63,079 bases of DNA from CAYUMU01 sp964445985 (GTDB lineage Bacteria; Planctomycetota; Planctomycetia; Pirellulales; S012-138). Location of the stretch: the NCBI GenBank assembly GCA_964445985.1, contig CAYUMU010000030.1, forward strand, positions 1-63,079. Reading direction: 5' to 3'. Positions 49,713 through 59,336 of this stretch are shown piece by piece (within the stretch, counting starts at the first letter, position 1; every line of letters begins with the position of its first letter). The notes below the pieces were generated by a model. It was not told the origin of the DNA, searched no databases, and was given only the letters and a program-made list of their open reading frames with translations. The position numbers and the translations under genes were made by a program.

Positions 49713-50957
49713 ATGATTGCCGGCAATCCCGATCAACAACGGATCGTCATCACGGGAGTCGGCCTCACGGCGCCCGGCGCTAGCGATCTGCGCGGCTTTC
49801 GCGAACTGCTGCTGGCCGGTCAAAGCGGCGTGCGGCCCTACGAGATTCGCTACGTAGGTGCAACGCTGGCCGGGGTTTGCACGCACGACGAGGTTCGTCA
49901 TCAAACGCGCAAGGAGCGTCGCCGCGGCACCCGCGCCGGAGCCATTGGCATCTATTGCGCGAATGAGGCCATTGCCGACGCGGGGCTCGATTGGCCCAAT
50001 CTCGACAAGGCCAACGTGGGCATCTACCTGGGCGTGACCGAGCATGGCAACGTGGAGACAGAGAACGAAATCTTCGAACTCCAAGGCTACAATTACGATA
50101 CGCAGTTCTGGTCGCACCACCACAACCCTCGGACCGTGGCCAACAACCCGGCCGGCGAGGTCTCGCTGAATCTGGGCGTGACCGGCCCTCATTACACCAT
50201 TGGCGCCGCCTGCGCGGCCGGCAACTTGGGCGTGATTCAAGGCGCCCAGATGCTGCGGTTGGGCGAGTGCGATGTGGCCTTGGCGGGCGGAGTTTCCGAG
50301 AGCATTCACACGTTTGGGATTTTCGCCAGCTTCAAAAGCCAGGGGGCGCTGGCGGAGCACGCAGACCCGGCCAAGGCTTCGCGGCCCTTCGATATGGCCC
50401 GCAATGGGATTGTGGTGGCCGAAGGGGGCTGCGTTTACGTGCTGGAGCGGCTGAGCGACGCGCGTGCCCGCGGGGCGAAAATCTACGGCGAAGTGGCCGG
50501 TTACGGCGTGAACAGCGACGCCACCGATTTTGTGCTCCCCAACCCCGAGCGGCAAACGCAGTGCATGCAAATGGCCTTGCGGCGGGCGGGGATTGCGGCC
50601 GCGGACATTGATATTGTGAGCACGCACGCCACCGGCACGGCCAGCGGCGACCATCAAGAGGCGATTGCCATTCGGGCGGTGTTTGGTGAAAGCACCCGCA
50701 CGCACGTGAATAACACCAAGAGCTTTATTGGCCATGCCATGGGCGCGGCCGGCGTGCTGGAGCTGAGCGGCAACCTGCCGGCATTTGACGATGGCGTTTG
50801 CCACGCCACGATTAACGTGGACGAGCTCGATCCGGACTGCGCCATCCCGGGGCTGGTGATCAATCAACCTCGGGAAGTGGGGCCGGTGAATTACATTCTC
50901 AACAATTCGTTTGGCATGCTGGGCATCAATTCAGCCCTGATCATCAAGCGAATTTAA
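49713..50957 (+). CDS. 3-oxoacyl-ACP synthase II (FabF-like)
   Basis: 414 residues with the Cys-His-His triad of elongating KAS: Cys167 in GAACAAGN, His305 in STHATGTASGD, His341 in SFIGHAMGAAG. It elongates acyl-ACP with malonyl-ACP. FabF-like proteins paired with a dedicated ACP often serve polyketide or special lipid synthesis; the ACP gene follows 87 bp later. ATG 49713 is the conserved start (IVITGVGLTAPG follows); AAGGA is 13 nt upstream. Confidence 0.9.
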   Translation: MIAGNPDQQRIVITGVGLTAPGASDLRGFRELLLAGQSGVRPYEIRYVGATLAGVCTHDEVRHQTRKERRRGTRAGAIGIYCANEAIADAGLDWPNLDKANVGIYLGVTEHGNVETENEIFELQGYNYDTQFWSHHHNPRTVANNPAGEVSLNLGVTGPHYTIGAACAAGNLGVIQGAQMLRLGECDVALAGGVSESIHTFGIFASFKSQGALAEHADPAKASRPFDMARNGIVVAEGGCVYVLERLSDARARGAKIYGEVAGYGVNSDATDFVLPNPERQTQCMQMALRRAGIAAADIDIVSTHATGTASGDHQEAIAIRAVFGESTRTHVNNTKSFIGHAMGAAGVLELSGNLPAFDDGVCHATINVDELDPDCAIPGLVINQPREVGPVNYILNNSFGMLGINSALIIKRI

Positions 50958-51044
50958 CCAACGGTACGCTCTACTTTGGGTAGGGCCAACCGATCCACCC
51001 AACACCGTGAAGACAAGCTTCCGCCCACGGAGGAGTAACGCAGG

Positions 51045-51305
51045 ATGACCAAAGACGAGATCCGGGAAGTCGTGCTGGAAATTCTTCAAGAGATTGCCCC
51101 CGATGAAAATTTGGAAGATTTGCAGGACGACGTGAGCTTCCGCGAGCAGTTGGAGCTCGACAGCATGGACTTTCTGGACATTGTGATGAGCCTGCGCAAG
51201 CGCTACCGGGTCCAGATTCCAGAAGACGACTACATGAACCTGGCCAGCATGAACAGCACGGTGGAGTACTTGCAGCCGCTGATGAAAGATTTGGAACGGG
51301 TGTAG
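51045..51305 (+). CDS. Acyl carrier protein
   Basis: 86 residues, acidic, with the phosphopantetheine site LDSMDF (Ser40) and helix IVMSLRKRYRVQIPEDDY. It lacks the exact DSL of FabA-type housekeeping ACP, so it is probably a specialised carrier for the KAS II gene before it. GGAGGAG precedes the ATG at 51045. Confidence 0.92.
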   Translation: MTKDEIREVVLEILQEIAPDENLEDLQDDVSFREQLELDSMDFLDIVMSLRKRYRVQIPEDDYMNLASMNSTVEYLQPLMKDLERV

Positions 51306-51309
51306 CGAT

Positions 51310-51345
51310 CGTAGGGCAGTACCCGTAAGCAGGCATTCTGCCCGC
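51310..51345. repeat. GTAGGGCAG...GCAGGC palindrome near the ACP stop
   Basis: A disrupted member of the GTAGGGCAGGC family (an extra GTACCCGTAA insertion, then GCAGGCATTCTGCCCGCCC), 6 bp after the ACP stop codon. Confidence 0.55.
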
Positions 51346-51394
51346 CCTTTACTTGTGCTACGTTTCCATTCATTCAAACGCAGGGGTATCTGCC

Positions 51395-53164
51395 ATGCGG
51401 CGCAGCAGTGCTTGGTTTGCGGGGCTGGCGATCACGCTGGCAATGCTCTCGGCCGGCTGTTCCCAAGACGAAGCGGCATCCAACGGCAAGCCGGAGCCAC
51501 CCGCGAAAACATCGCAACCGGCGGCCGAAACCGATACGCAAAGAGAAGCTGGACAACAGGAAACCGCGCAGCCGCCCCAGGCTGGAGAGTCGCCGGTCGA
51601 CGCAGCGGCCGCAAACAACTCCGAGACCAAGCCCCAGCCTCCAGCGGTCAATTCGCCCACATTAGACAGCGCCACCGCGTGGCTGCTGCCCTACCTCGGC
51701 GAAGGCGCGATCGACGTGCATCTGGTCGACCTGCGGCGGCTGAAACCGCTGGCAAAGTATGCGGAAGTGTTCCCTTATGTCTCTTCGTTCCGGTGGCCAG
51801 AGCAGTTTCTGAACGAAGTCGAGTTATACGCCGAGGTCAGCACGTGGCCAGCGGCGAGCGAAAGAGACTATCCCATGTCGTTCTCGCTGGTGCGATGCGT
51901 GGGCGAGCCCAGTCCAAAGTTGATCGAAGCGATTCGCAACCAGTCTTGGTACGGCGTCTCTCCGAGCGTGCAAGGTCGAGATGTGGTGTTTGGCGGAGAG
52001 GAAGCCATGAAGCTCGCCTTGGCCCGCTCAGGCGACGGCGCCTTGGCCGACCTTCTGCGCAACGTCGGCGAACATGCCGTGGTCGTGGCCAGAGTGTGTG
52101 AGGGTCGCAATCAGAAACAGCTTGAAGAAGACCGACAACGCTCTCTCGCCGCAAGCGAGAAGAATCCGGAAAGTGCCCTGGACTGGAACGAGTGGGCCAA
52201 AGAAGAAGAGCTGCAACTGGCCCGCAAGGCGGAGTTGTACCTGTTCGACCTGGAACCGGAGATCGCGTTGCAAGTCACCTGGCAATTTTCCGATGGCAAG
52301 TATTCGTTGCCGCTGGGGGAAGCGTTCGACGCCAATGTGCTTGCGGAAAGTAGCCCCGACGATTTTCGCGGCGGCGCGGCGATCAAGCCTTTCTTAAACA
52401 ACATGCTTCAGCAAATGCATGCGGACGCCGACGTGAAGATCACAGCTCAAAAGCTGGAATTCACCGGCAAGTTCTCCGGGGATGTAACCGGCCAAACGGT
52501 GGCCAGGCTGCAACAACTGTTCGACGACCAGTTAATGTTTGACAAACGCACCTCCCCACTCAAGAACGCCGCGATCGAGCTCTTGTGGTATGCCCACAAA
52601 CACGATGAGACGTTGCCGCAGAACATTTACTCGGCCGACGGCAAACCGCTGTTGAGTTGGCGTGTGGAGTTGTTACCCTTCCTGGGCTACGAAGAGATTT
52701 ACAAGCAACTCAAACTCGATGAACCCTGGGACAGCGCCCATAACGCGGCCCTGCTCAAGCAAGTGGATCCGCGGCTGTTTGCCTGCAATCCCAAAACGCC
52801 CGACGGACATGCCGACGTGTTGGCCATTGTGGAGCCAGACACGCGCGGTTTCCTCAAGCGAGAAGGGGATGCCATTTCTCCGAGCATCGCATCGTTTACC
52901 GATGGCATGTCGTACACCGCGGTCGCCGTGGAAGCTTCGCCCGAGCGCAGCGTGCCCTGGGCCAAGCCCGAGGACTTTGCCTGGAACCCAACCGAGCCAA
53001 CCGCCGGACTGGGGCGCGAAGGCGAGAACTTTTTTGTGGCAGCATTCGGAGATACGCGGGTTTGGAAAGTCTCGAAAGATGAACTCGCGGATACACTCCG
53101 CAGCATGTTCCATCGCCATGACGGCAAGCCATGGGAATTGAAGCCGCTTCCCAAGCTTCCGTAG
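51395..53164 (+). CDS. DUF1559-type planctomycete lipoprotein
   Basis: 589 residues. Lipoprotein signal (LAITLAMLSAGC), then a Pro/Gln/Ala/Glu-rich linker to ~90. The C-terminal part carries the planctomycete DUF1559 pattern: DGKPLLSWRVELLPFLGYEE, IYKQLKLDEPWDSAHNAALL, TDGMSYTAVAVEASPERSVPW. The central part shows no known domain. Function unknown; these families are strongly expanded in planctomycetes. ATG 51395 follows AGGGG. The TAG stop merges with a perfect palindrome. Confidence 0.83.
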   Translation: MRRSSAWFAGLAITLAMLSAGCSQDEAASNGKPEPPAKTSQPAAETDTQREAGQQETAQPPQAGESPVDAAAANNSETKPQPPAVNSPTLDSATAWLLPYLGEGAIDVHLVDLRRLKPLAKYAEVFPYVSSFRWPEQFLNEVELYAEVSTWPAASERDYPMSFSLVRCVGEPSPKLIEAIRNQSWYGVSPSVQGRDVVFGGEEAMKLALARSGDGALADLLRNVGEHAVVVARVCEGRNQKQLEEDRQRSLAASEKNPESALDWNEWAKEEELQLARKAELYLFDLEPEIALQVTWQFSDGKYSLPLGEAFDANVLAESSPDDFRGGAAIKPFLNNMLQQMHADADVKITAQKLEFTGKFSGDVTGQTVARLQQLFDDQLMFDKRTSPLKNAAIELLWYAHKHDETLPQNIYSADGKPLLSWRVELLPFLGYEEIYKQLKLDEPWDSAHNAALLKQVDPRLFACNPKTPDGHADVLAIVEPDTRGFLKREGDAISPSIASFTDGMSYTAVAVEASPERSVPWAKPEDFAWNPTEPTAGLGREGENFFVAAFGDTRVWKVSKDELADTLRSMFHRHDGKPWELKPLPKLP

Positions 53165-53183
53165 GGCAGGCATTTGCCTGCCC
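53162..53183 (+). repeat. Stop-codon-linked palindrome GGGCAGGCA-TT-TGCCTGCCC
   Basis: Perfect 9-bp stem sharing the G of the TAG stop codon. No strong U-tract follows, so termination function is uncertain. Same family as 38928 and 29235. Confidence 0.75.
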
Positions 53184-53300
53184 TCCATTTACTGGGAGGC
53201 GCCTTCCCGAAAGCAAGCTAGTCTTATTGATAGCGTGCCGCTGACCTCGAGGGGTGGCGCTTATTCTGAGTCGTGCAACTCCTAAACCCAAGAGCAGACT

Positions 53301-54029
53301 ATGGTTAAAGGTGCCCATCCCTCGCGGCGAGAGTTCGTGCAGCGCGTGAGCCTGGCGGCTGGGTTGGCGGCCATGGGGCCATTTTCGGCGTTGGTAGCCG
53401 GGGAGAAAGCGGCCGACAAGGCAGCGGATGCGGCGCAAACACCCGATGATATTCTCGCCAACCTGATCAGCGGCAACGAGCGGTTTGCCAGCGGATCCAC
53501 CAAGCTGGCGCCGCGAACCGCGGCCGATTTTGCCCGCGATGCCACAGGGCAAGCCCCGCCGGCCATCATCCTGGGCTGCGCCGACTCGCGAGTTCCGCCC
53601 GAGTTGGTCTTCGATCAGCCGATCGGCGGCCTGTTTGTGCTGCGGGTGGCCGGGAACATCGTCGGCTCGGGGCCGATCCTGAAGGGGAGCATCGAGTTCG
53701 CCGTGGCCGAACTCGGCGCGCGGCTGATCATGGTGCTCGGCCACAGCAAGTGCGGCGCGTGCGCGGCGGCCATCCAGCACATTGAAAATAAGGACGTGCT
53801 GCCAGGCTCGATCGAAGGGCTGGTGGATTACATTCGGCCGGTCGTGCGCCAAGTTCGCGGCGAGCCGGGCGACAAGCTGGAAAACGTGATCAAGCAGAAC
53901 GCCCTGGACAACGCCCAGCGGCTGGCTTCGCTCGGCCCCATTCTGCCGGAGTTCGTCAAACGGGGCGAACTAAAAGCGGTCGCCGCCTACTACGACCTGA
54001 AGACGGGACGCGTGGAAGTCTTGAAGTAA
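53301..54029 (+). CDS. Tat-exported beta-carbonic anhydrase
   Basis: 242 residues. Tat signal SRREFVQRVSLAAGLAAM. Zn ligands Cys93 (GCADSR, with Asp95/Arg97), His148 and Cys151 (GHSKCGAC), typical of beta-class enzymes. It interconverts CO2 and bicarbonate outside the cytoplasmic membrane. GVI-rich TM absent, so it is soluble. Ends 35 bp before the converging purL gene. Confidence 0.92.
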   Translation: MVKGAHPSRREFVQRVSLAAGLAAMGPFSALVAGEKAADKAADAAQTPDDILANLISGNERFASGSTKLAPRTAADFARDATGQAPPAIILGCADSRVPPELVFDQPIGGLFVLRVAGNIVGSGPILKGSIEFAVAELGARLIMVLGHSKCGACAAAIQHIENKDVLPGSIEGLVDYIRPVVRQVRGEPGDKLENVIKQNALDNAQRLASLGPILPEFVKRGELKAVAAYYDLKTGRVEVLK

Positions 54030-54063
54030 ACAACAGCCTGCGGATCGTACGTGGTTTTGATCG

Positions 54064-57000
54064 TTAGTCCCAACGAAGCGGCGACTGCCAGGCTTCTTTG
54101 AGCGCGGCCAGATCGGCGTCGATGACCAGCGGGGCCGTGATCTCGGTGGGCTGGCCCGACTCGTTGGGCTCGGGCCGCGGGATGCCGACGATTTGCAGTT
54201 GTGGCTCGGCCAGCACTTCGCCAATCAGTTGGCACGGCAGACCTGTGAATAGCTGTTCGAACGCCGCGGCCTGGGCTTCGGCCACTTCGCACACAAACCG
54301 CGAGTGCGACTCGGAAAACAGCAGCACCGAGGTCGCCTGGGGCATCGTGCAGAGCGGGTGAAGCTCCTCGCCCGACCAGCTTGCGGCCAACTGGTTGAAG
54401 TCTTCCAGGCTGGCTTCGTCGGGCTGCAAGCCGTGCGGAACTTGTGCCAGAAACACGCGAGCGCCCAGCCAGCCGGCAAAGGCCGCTTCGGCCACGGCGG
54501 CGGCCAGGCCCCCTTCGCTAAGATCGTGGCAACTGAGCACCAGGCCGGCCCCGATGGCGCGGTGCAAAGCCCGATACAGCGACAATGCCACGGCGGGCTC
54601 GGTCTGGGGGATCTTGCCGCCGGATAGGTTTTGGGTAATCGCGAAGTGCGATCCGGCCATTTCCTCGCGGGTGAGGCCCACCTGGTACAGATAACTGCCC
54701 GGCTGTTTGAAGTCCATCGTCACCGCTTGCGAGGCGTCTTCCATCTGGCCCAGGGCGCTGATCAAGAGCGAGGCCGGAATGGCGATCGGCGGCCCGCCGT
54801 CGTCGGGGCGGAATTCATTGTACAGGCTGTCTTTGCCGCTGATGAACGGGGTGCCCATCGCAATGGCCGCGTCGCGGCAGCCCAGGGCCGCGCGGACCAG
54901 CGTGCCCAGCTGTTCGGGCCGCTCGGTGTTTCCCCAGCAGAAGTTATCAAGGATGGCGATGCGATCGGGATCGGCCCCCACGGCCACGCAGTTGCGAATG
55001 GCTTCGTCGATGGCGCCGGCCGCCATGTGATAGGGGTCGTGGTCGCCCCAGGCGGGGTTCATGCCGTTGGCAATCACCACGCCGCGCGGGGAGCCAAGCA
55101 CCGGCCGCACCACGGCGGCGTCGCTGGGGCCATCGTTGTTTACGCCGACCAGCGGCTTCACCACGCTGCCCCCTTGCACCTCGTGATCGTACTGGCGAAT
55201 CACCCATTCCTTGCTGCACACATTGAGCGAGCCGAGGATGGCCAGCAGCTCGGGCGTGTAGTCCCAACTGTATTTGTCGGGTAGCCGCTGCTCTTGCGTG
55301 GTCGGCGGCAAGTACACGGCCTCGCGCACCACCTGCGGCCGGCCATCGTGCAGGAAAGACATCTCCAGATCGCCGACCGGGTAGTTGTCGTAGAACAGTT
55401 GCAGCTTGCCGGTGGGCACAAAGGCCCCGATCACGGTGGCTTCCACGCTTTCGGCCGCGCACAGGGCGTGGAATTCGTCCCAGTTGGCGGGCGGCACCGA
55501 GAGCACCATCCGTTCCTGGGCTTCCGAGATCCAGATCTCGGTATAGGACAGGCCGGCGTATTTGAGCGGCACGCGTTCCAGGTGGACTTCGGCTCCCAGC
55601 TTCTCGCCCATCTCGCCCACCGCGCTCGAAAGGCCACCGGCGCCACAGTCGGTGATGGCGGTAAACAGGTTGCGATCGCGGGCTTGCAGGATGACGTCGA
55701 CCACCATCTTTTCGGTAATGGCGTTGCCGATTTGCACGGCCCCGCCGGAGACGGTTTCGCTATCGTGCGTGAGCTCCACGCTGCTAAAGGTAGCGCCGTG
55801 CAGGCCGTCTTTGCCGGTGCGGCCGCCGACGACCACGATCAGGTCGCCCTCGTGAACTTTCTTGTGCGACTTGTCGCGGGGAAGCAAGCCCACGTTGCCG
55901 CAATACACGAGCGGGTTGCCCAGGTAGCGGCGGTCGAAAAAGATGGCGCCGTTGACGGTGGGAATGCCCATCCGGTTGCCGTAATCGCGGACGCCGGAAA
56001 CCACGCCCCGCATCACGCGGCGGGGGTGAATCACGCCGCGGGGCAATTCTTCGGGCGGAAAGTCGGGCGGGGCGAAGCAAAAGACGTCGGTATTGCAGAT
56101 GGGCTTCGCGCCCAGGCCGGTGCCCAGGCTGTCGCGAATCACGCCCCCCAGGCCGGTGTTGGCTCCGCCGTAGGGTTCCAGGGCGGAGGGGTGATTGTGG
56201 GTTTCGACCTTGAACACCACGTTGTTCTGGTCGTCGAAGCGGATGATGCCGGCGTTGTCTTCGAACACGCTCACACACCAGTCGCGGTCGCCCAGGTTCT
56301 TGCGAACCTCGACCGTGGCGGCGAACACGGTTTCTTTGAGCATGTTTTCGAAGGTGCGTTCGCCCTGTTCGTCGCGATAGTGGATGCGGCCCTTGAGGGT
56401 TTTGTGGCTACAGTGCTCGCTCCAGGTTTGGGCGATGGTTTCCAGCTCAATATCGGTGGGGTCGCGGTGCAGGGCGGCGAAATGGGCCTGGATGGTGTGC
56501 ATTTCGGCCAGCGACAGCGAGAGCTGGCCTTCGCGGCTGATGCACATCAGGGACGAATCGTCGTGACCTTCGAGCTTGACGCTACGGCGCTGGAACTCGT
56601 AGGCGCCGGCCAGCGAGAGGGTGGAGAGCTCGAGCGAGCCGTACACGCATTGCTCGATGGCATCGTTGGCCAACAGCCGCGTGGCCAGGGCGTGCAGGGT
56701 TTCTTTGGGGATGGGCTGGAACCAGTATTTGCGGAACGTGCGGATTTCGTCGGCTACCAGGCCCAGGTCGCGGACGGCGCGAAGCGCGCTTTGGGCTACC
56801 GGATCCATCACGCCTGGCTTGGGAAGCACGTAGACGCGCTGGGTGAAGCCTTCGGCGGGGGGCGATTCGAGATCGATATGCCCTACCTCGGCGATGCGAG
56901 TCCGCTCCACGACCGAGTCGGCCAGCAACTCGGCGGCGAGCCGTTCGACGGCCGCCCGATCGAGATTGCCTTGGATCAGGTAGCCGCGGCCGGCGCGCAC

Positions 57001-57105
57001 GTGCAGTTGCTGGGCCAGGTGCAGCTCGGCGGCGTCTTCCACCAGCCGCTGGGCGTGGAAGTCGTGGGCTTCGCCGGCGGGGTAAATATCAATTTCCCAG
57101 AGCAT
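54064..57105 (-). CDS. purL: Phosphoribosylformylglycinamidine synthase, PurS-PurL fusion
   Basis: 1013 residues. Residues ~1-80 resemble PurS (MLWEIDIYPAGEAHDFHAQR), then linker and the PurL ATPase/synthase core: IAQTWSEHCSHKTLKGRIHY, VFKVETHNHPSALEPYGGAN, FCFAPPDFPPEELPRGVIHP, CGAGGLSSAVGEMGEKLGAE, SCHDLSEGGLAAAVAEAAFA. No PurQ glutaminase domain at the end, unlike the ~1300-residue E. coli enzyme. It converts FGAR to FGAM in purine synthesis and needs a separate PurQ. ATG 57105 overlaps tyrA by 17 bp. Confidence 0.9.
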   Translation of the reverse strand: MLWEIDIYPAGEAHDFHAQRLVEDAAELHLAQQLHVRAGRGYLIQGNLDRAAVERLAAELLADSVVERTRIAEVGHIDLESPPAEGFTQRVYVLPKPGVMDPVAQSALRAVRDLGLVADEIRTFRKYWFQPIPKETLHALATRLLANDAIEQCVYGSLELSTLSLAGAYEFQRRSVKLEGHDDSSLMCISREGQLSLSLAEMHTIQAHFAALHRDPTDIELETIAQTWSEHCSHKTLKGRIHYRDEQGERTFENMLKETVFAATVEVRKNLGDRDWCVSVFEDNAGIIRFDDQNNVVFKVETHNHPSALEPYGGANTGLGGVIRDSLGTGLGAKPICNTDVFCFAPPDFPPEELPRGVIHPRRVMRGVVSGVRDYGNRMGIPTVNGAIFFDRRYLGNPLVYCGNVGLLPRDKSHKKVHEGDLIVVVGGRTGKDGLHGATFSSVELTHDSETVSGGAVQIGNAITEKMVVDVILQARDRNLFTAITDCGAGGLSSAVGEMGEKLGAEVHLERVPLKYAGLSYTEIWISEAQERMVLSVPPANWDEFHALCAAESVEATVIGAFVPTGKLQLFYDNYPVGDLEMSFLHDGRPQVVREAVYLPPTTQEQRLPDKYSWDYTPELLAILGSLNVCSKEWVIRQYDHEVQGGSVVKPLVGVNNDGPSDAAVVRPVLGSPRGVVIANGMNPAWGDHDPYHMAAGAIDEAIRNCVAVGADPDRIAILDNFCWGNTERPEQLGTLVRAALGCRDAAIAMGTPFISGKDSLYNEFRPDDGGPPIAIPASLLISALGQMEDASQAVTMDFKQPGSYLYQVGLTREEMAGSHFAITQNLSGGKIPQTEPAVALSLYRALHRAIGAGLVLSCHDLSEGGLAAAVAEAAFAGWLGARVFLAQVPHGLQPDEASLEDFNQLAASWSGEELHPLCTMPQATSVLLFSESHSRFVCEVAEAQAAAFEQLFTGLPCQLIGEVLAEPQLQIVGIPRPEPNESGQPTEITAPLVIDADLAALKEAWQSPLRWD

Positions 57106-57952
57106 CGCGTTTTTCTTTTCCCAAAGCCAGAATCTCGGTGAGCCGCTCGACGTCGGCGGCTTCGATCGTGGAGCGCACCTCGGCAAGGTGCTGCTCAAAT
57201 TGTGCCAAATGCGCCAGCACGGCCGGGGCGTTGGCCAGCAAAATTTGCTGCCAAAGCTCGGGGTCGCCGCCCGCAATGCGGGTAGTGTCGCGCAGCCCTC
57301 CGGCCGAAAACTGCCACCAGGGCACCGGAATGCCCGAGGCCAGCAGCGAAGCCAGCAAGTGCGGTACATGGCTGGTGGCGGCCAGAATGCGATCGTGCTC
57401 CTCGGGCGACATGGAATGCACATAGGCCCCCACGGCCGTCCACAGTTCCGCGACCTGCTCAACATCGGCCGGCGGTGTCCGCGCCGTGGGGGTGACGATA
57501 ACCATGCGGTTCGCAAACAAATCGGCGTCGGCGTGCTGGGGGCCGGATTTCTCGCTGCCGGCCAGGGGATGGCTGCCAACGAAGCGGGCTTTTTTGCTGC
57601 CGGTTTGGGCGCCGGAGCCTTCCAGCTGCTGAAGGATGGACCCTTTAACGCTGCCGGCGTCGGTCAGCAGGCAACCGGCCGGCGCGGCCTCCGCGGCGGC
57701 GAGAATGTCTTGGGCAATCCGGGCCACCGGCGTGCAAACCACCACCAAGCTGGCGCGGGCCACGCCCTCGACCAAGACCGTGGTGGTTCGATCGACAGCC
57801 CCAACGCTCTTTGCCGTGGCCAGGCTTTCGGCCCGCCGGCCGATGCCGACGACCGTTTTGGCCAGGTTGCGGCGGCGCAGCGCCAAGCCGAGCGAGCCTC
57901 CGATCAGGCCCACGCCCACAATGGCCACGGTATCCCAAGCGGGTTTAGGCAC
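57089..57952 (-). CDS. tyrA: Prephenate dehydrogenase
   Basis: 287 residues. NAD-binding GVGLIGGSLGLALRRRNL, then FVGSHPLAGSEKSG (catalytic His), then RILAATSHVPHLLASLLAS and the dehydrogenase helical domain. It converts prephenate to 4-hydroxyphenylpyruvate in tyrosine synthesis (or arogenate to tyrosine). It lacks the ACT domain. Its 3' end overlaps purL by 17 bp, so the two are co-transcribed. Confidence 0.88.
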   Translation of the reverse strand: MPKPAWDTVAIVGVGLIGGSLGLALRRRNLAKTVVGIGRRAESLATAKSVGAVDRTTTVLVEGVARASLVVVCTPVARIAQDILAAAEAAPAGCLLTDAGSVKGSILQQLEGSGAQTGSKKARFVGSHPLAGSEKSGPQHADADLFANRMVIVTPTARTPPADVEQVAELWTAVGAYVHSMSPEEHDRILAATSHVPHLLASLLASGIPVPWWQFSAGGLRDTTRIAGGDPELWQQILLANAPAVLAHLAQFEQHLAEVRSTIEAADVERLTEILALGKEKRDALGN

Positions 57953-58103
57953 GGGTAAAACTGCGTTAGTAGCAAGGCGAGGGGTAGGTCTGGCATTGTA
58001 GCAAACGAGGGGAAGGGGGCGCAGGGGGTGCGGGCAACTGTGGCAAGGCGAGGTTCGGGCTCGTGGTGGGCTGGGTACACGCTCAATTGCGCGAAACCGC
58101 CGG

Positions 58104-58586
58104 CTAGCTGTCTTCTACCAAAGCGTAGGCCACGGGCAATTGCCGCTCGATCCATCCCTGGCCGGCGACCACCGCGGATACCTGGCGGTCGAGCACAAAA
58201 CGGAGCATGTCGAGGGCCTCGTGATTGGCGGCGCTGCCCAGGGCCACCAGCAAAGTTTCTTCTTGAGGCCCCAGTTCGCTGATGGCCAGCACGCCGAGGG
58301 CTTGGGCCAATGGTTCTGGAATCTGTCGAACGATGGACGGCTTGAAAGGAAATGGCTCGCGCAGTGTCACATGCGGCCAGTTGTCGGGCGGCGCCAAACC
58401 CTGTTTGCGTGCGATTGCCTGATGGATTGTCACCGGCGAGTCGGGTGGAATGGCCAGCCACACCAGGCAGCCGCAGTCGGGGCACGTGGCATCGCGCGTG
58501 GTCGGGGAGAATTCGATCTGCATCGCATGGCCGCAGATTGGGCAACGATGGTTAAATCCCTCAGGGGTGCGTGATGAAATTGGCAC
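58104..58586 (-). CDS. Zinc-ribbon plus MshEN (GspE N-terminal-like) domain protein
   Basis: 160 residues. A zinc ribbon (CPICGH...CPDCGC, 15-39) precedes an MshEN-type domain: PEPLAQALGVLAISELGPQE and TLLVALGSAANHEALDMLRF. The latter domain normally sits at the N-terminus of type II/IV secretion ATPases and can bind c-di-GMP. Here it stands alone with a zinc ribbon, as in other planctomycetes, suggesting an adaptor or sensor. Confidence 0.72.
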   Translation of the reverse strand: MPISSRTPEGFNHRCPICGHAMQIEFSPTTRDATCPDCGCLVWLAIPPDSPVTIHQAIARKQGLAPPDNWPHVTLREPFPFKPSIVRQIPEPLAQALGVLAISELGPQEETLLVALGSAANHEALDMLRFVLDRQVSAVVAGQGWIERQLPVAYALVEDS

Positions 58587-58844
58587 TATTCTTTCCTCCA
58601 GCGGAACTTCGCCGAAAAATTCCTTGCCCGACTCAAAGTAGCGTGAAGTGCATCCTGGCCATTATCGAATTGAATGCACGCCACGCCTCCCCGCTTGAGC
58701 CGCCGCGTGCCAGACGTTTGAAAACAAGTGGATCGAGCGTTGCCGGTTCTGTAAGCTCGAACACGTTGGACGGCCGCAGCCGCCAAGCCGGTCGTTGAGG
58801 CTTCCGGGCATGCCACGAGACTTGTTAGGTAATTCTAGCCCACC

Positions 58845-59336
58845 ATGAATCGAGCAGCCGTCATCGCCCAGCTTCGAGACCAAGGTTGGAACGTCGAGAT
58901 CGAGGACGGGCGGCCGTTTCGTTTGCCGGACATTGTCGCGGAGCGCTATCCCAGATTGCCAGACTCGCTGGCCGATTTTCTCTCAGGCCTGACGCAATGC
59001 GCCAATCGCTCCCAGACAAAATGGTTTCTCTGCCAATGTGATTTCGAAGGCAGGAGTGATTCCGCATTTCGCTGGGATGAGTGGGAGCAGCTATCCTTGG
59101 ATGCCGCGCGCGGCGACGCCAGCTACATTTCAGAGATTCGCTCGTTCTGGGATTCGCATTTTCCGTTCTTATTGTCTGTCCATTCTGGTTACGCTTTTCA
59201 CGCCGTTTGCACCTCGCCAGACAGGTTCGGTCAGGTTGTTGAGGGCTTCGAGCCAGCGTTCGAGGAGGTTCTGACCGTCGCCGAGTCATTTGAGAGCTTT
59301 GTCGCCAAGTTTGCACTTGCGGAACAAGAGCGGTAA
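58845..59336 (+). CDS. SUKH (SMI1/KNR4) family protein
   Basis: 163 residues with the SUKH pattern: LPDIVAERYPRLPDSLADFL at the N-terminal strand-helix, FLLSVHSGYAFHAVCT in the centre, and FEEVLTVAESFESFVAKFAL at the C-terminus. SUKH proteins act as immunity proteins against toxins or as general adaptors. No toxin gene is nearby. ATG 58845 lacks a strong ribosome site. Confidence 0.72.
   Translation: MNRAAVIAQLRDQGWNVEIEDGRPFRLPDIVAERYPRLPDSLADFLSGLTQCANRSQTKWFLCQCDFEGRSDSAFRWDEWEQLSLDAARGDASYISEIRSFWDSHFPFLLSVHSGYAFHAVCTSPDRFGQVVEGFEPAFEEVLTVAESFESFVAKFALAEQER

Noticed and set aside
53164..53183. Intrinsic terminator after the DUF1559 lipoprotein
   Set aside because: The stem is perfect but no U-tract follows; the sequence matches the dispersed GTAGGGCAGGC family.
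57106..57579. N-terminal extension of PurL
   Set aside because: It is the tyrA gene in another frame; PurL homology begins at ATG 57105.
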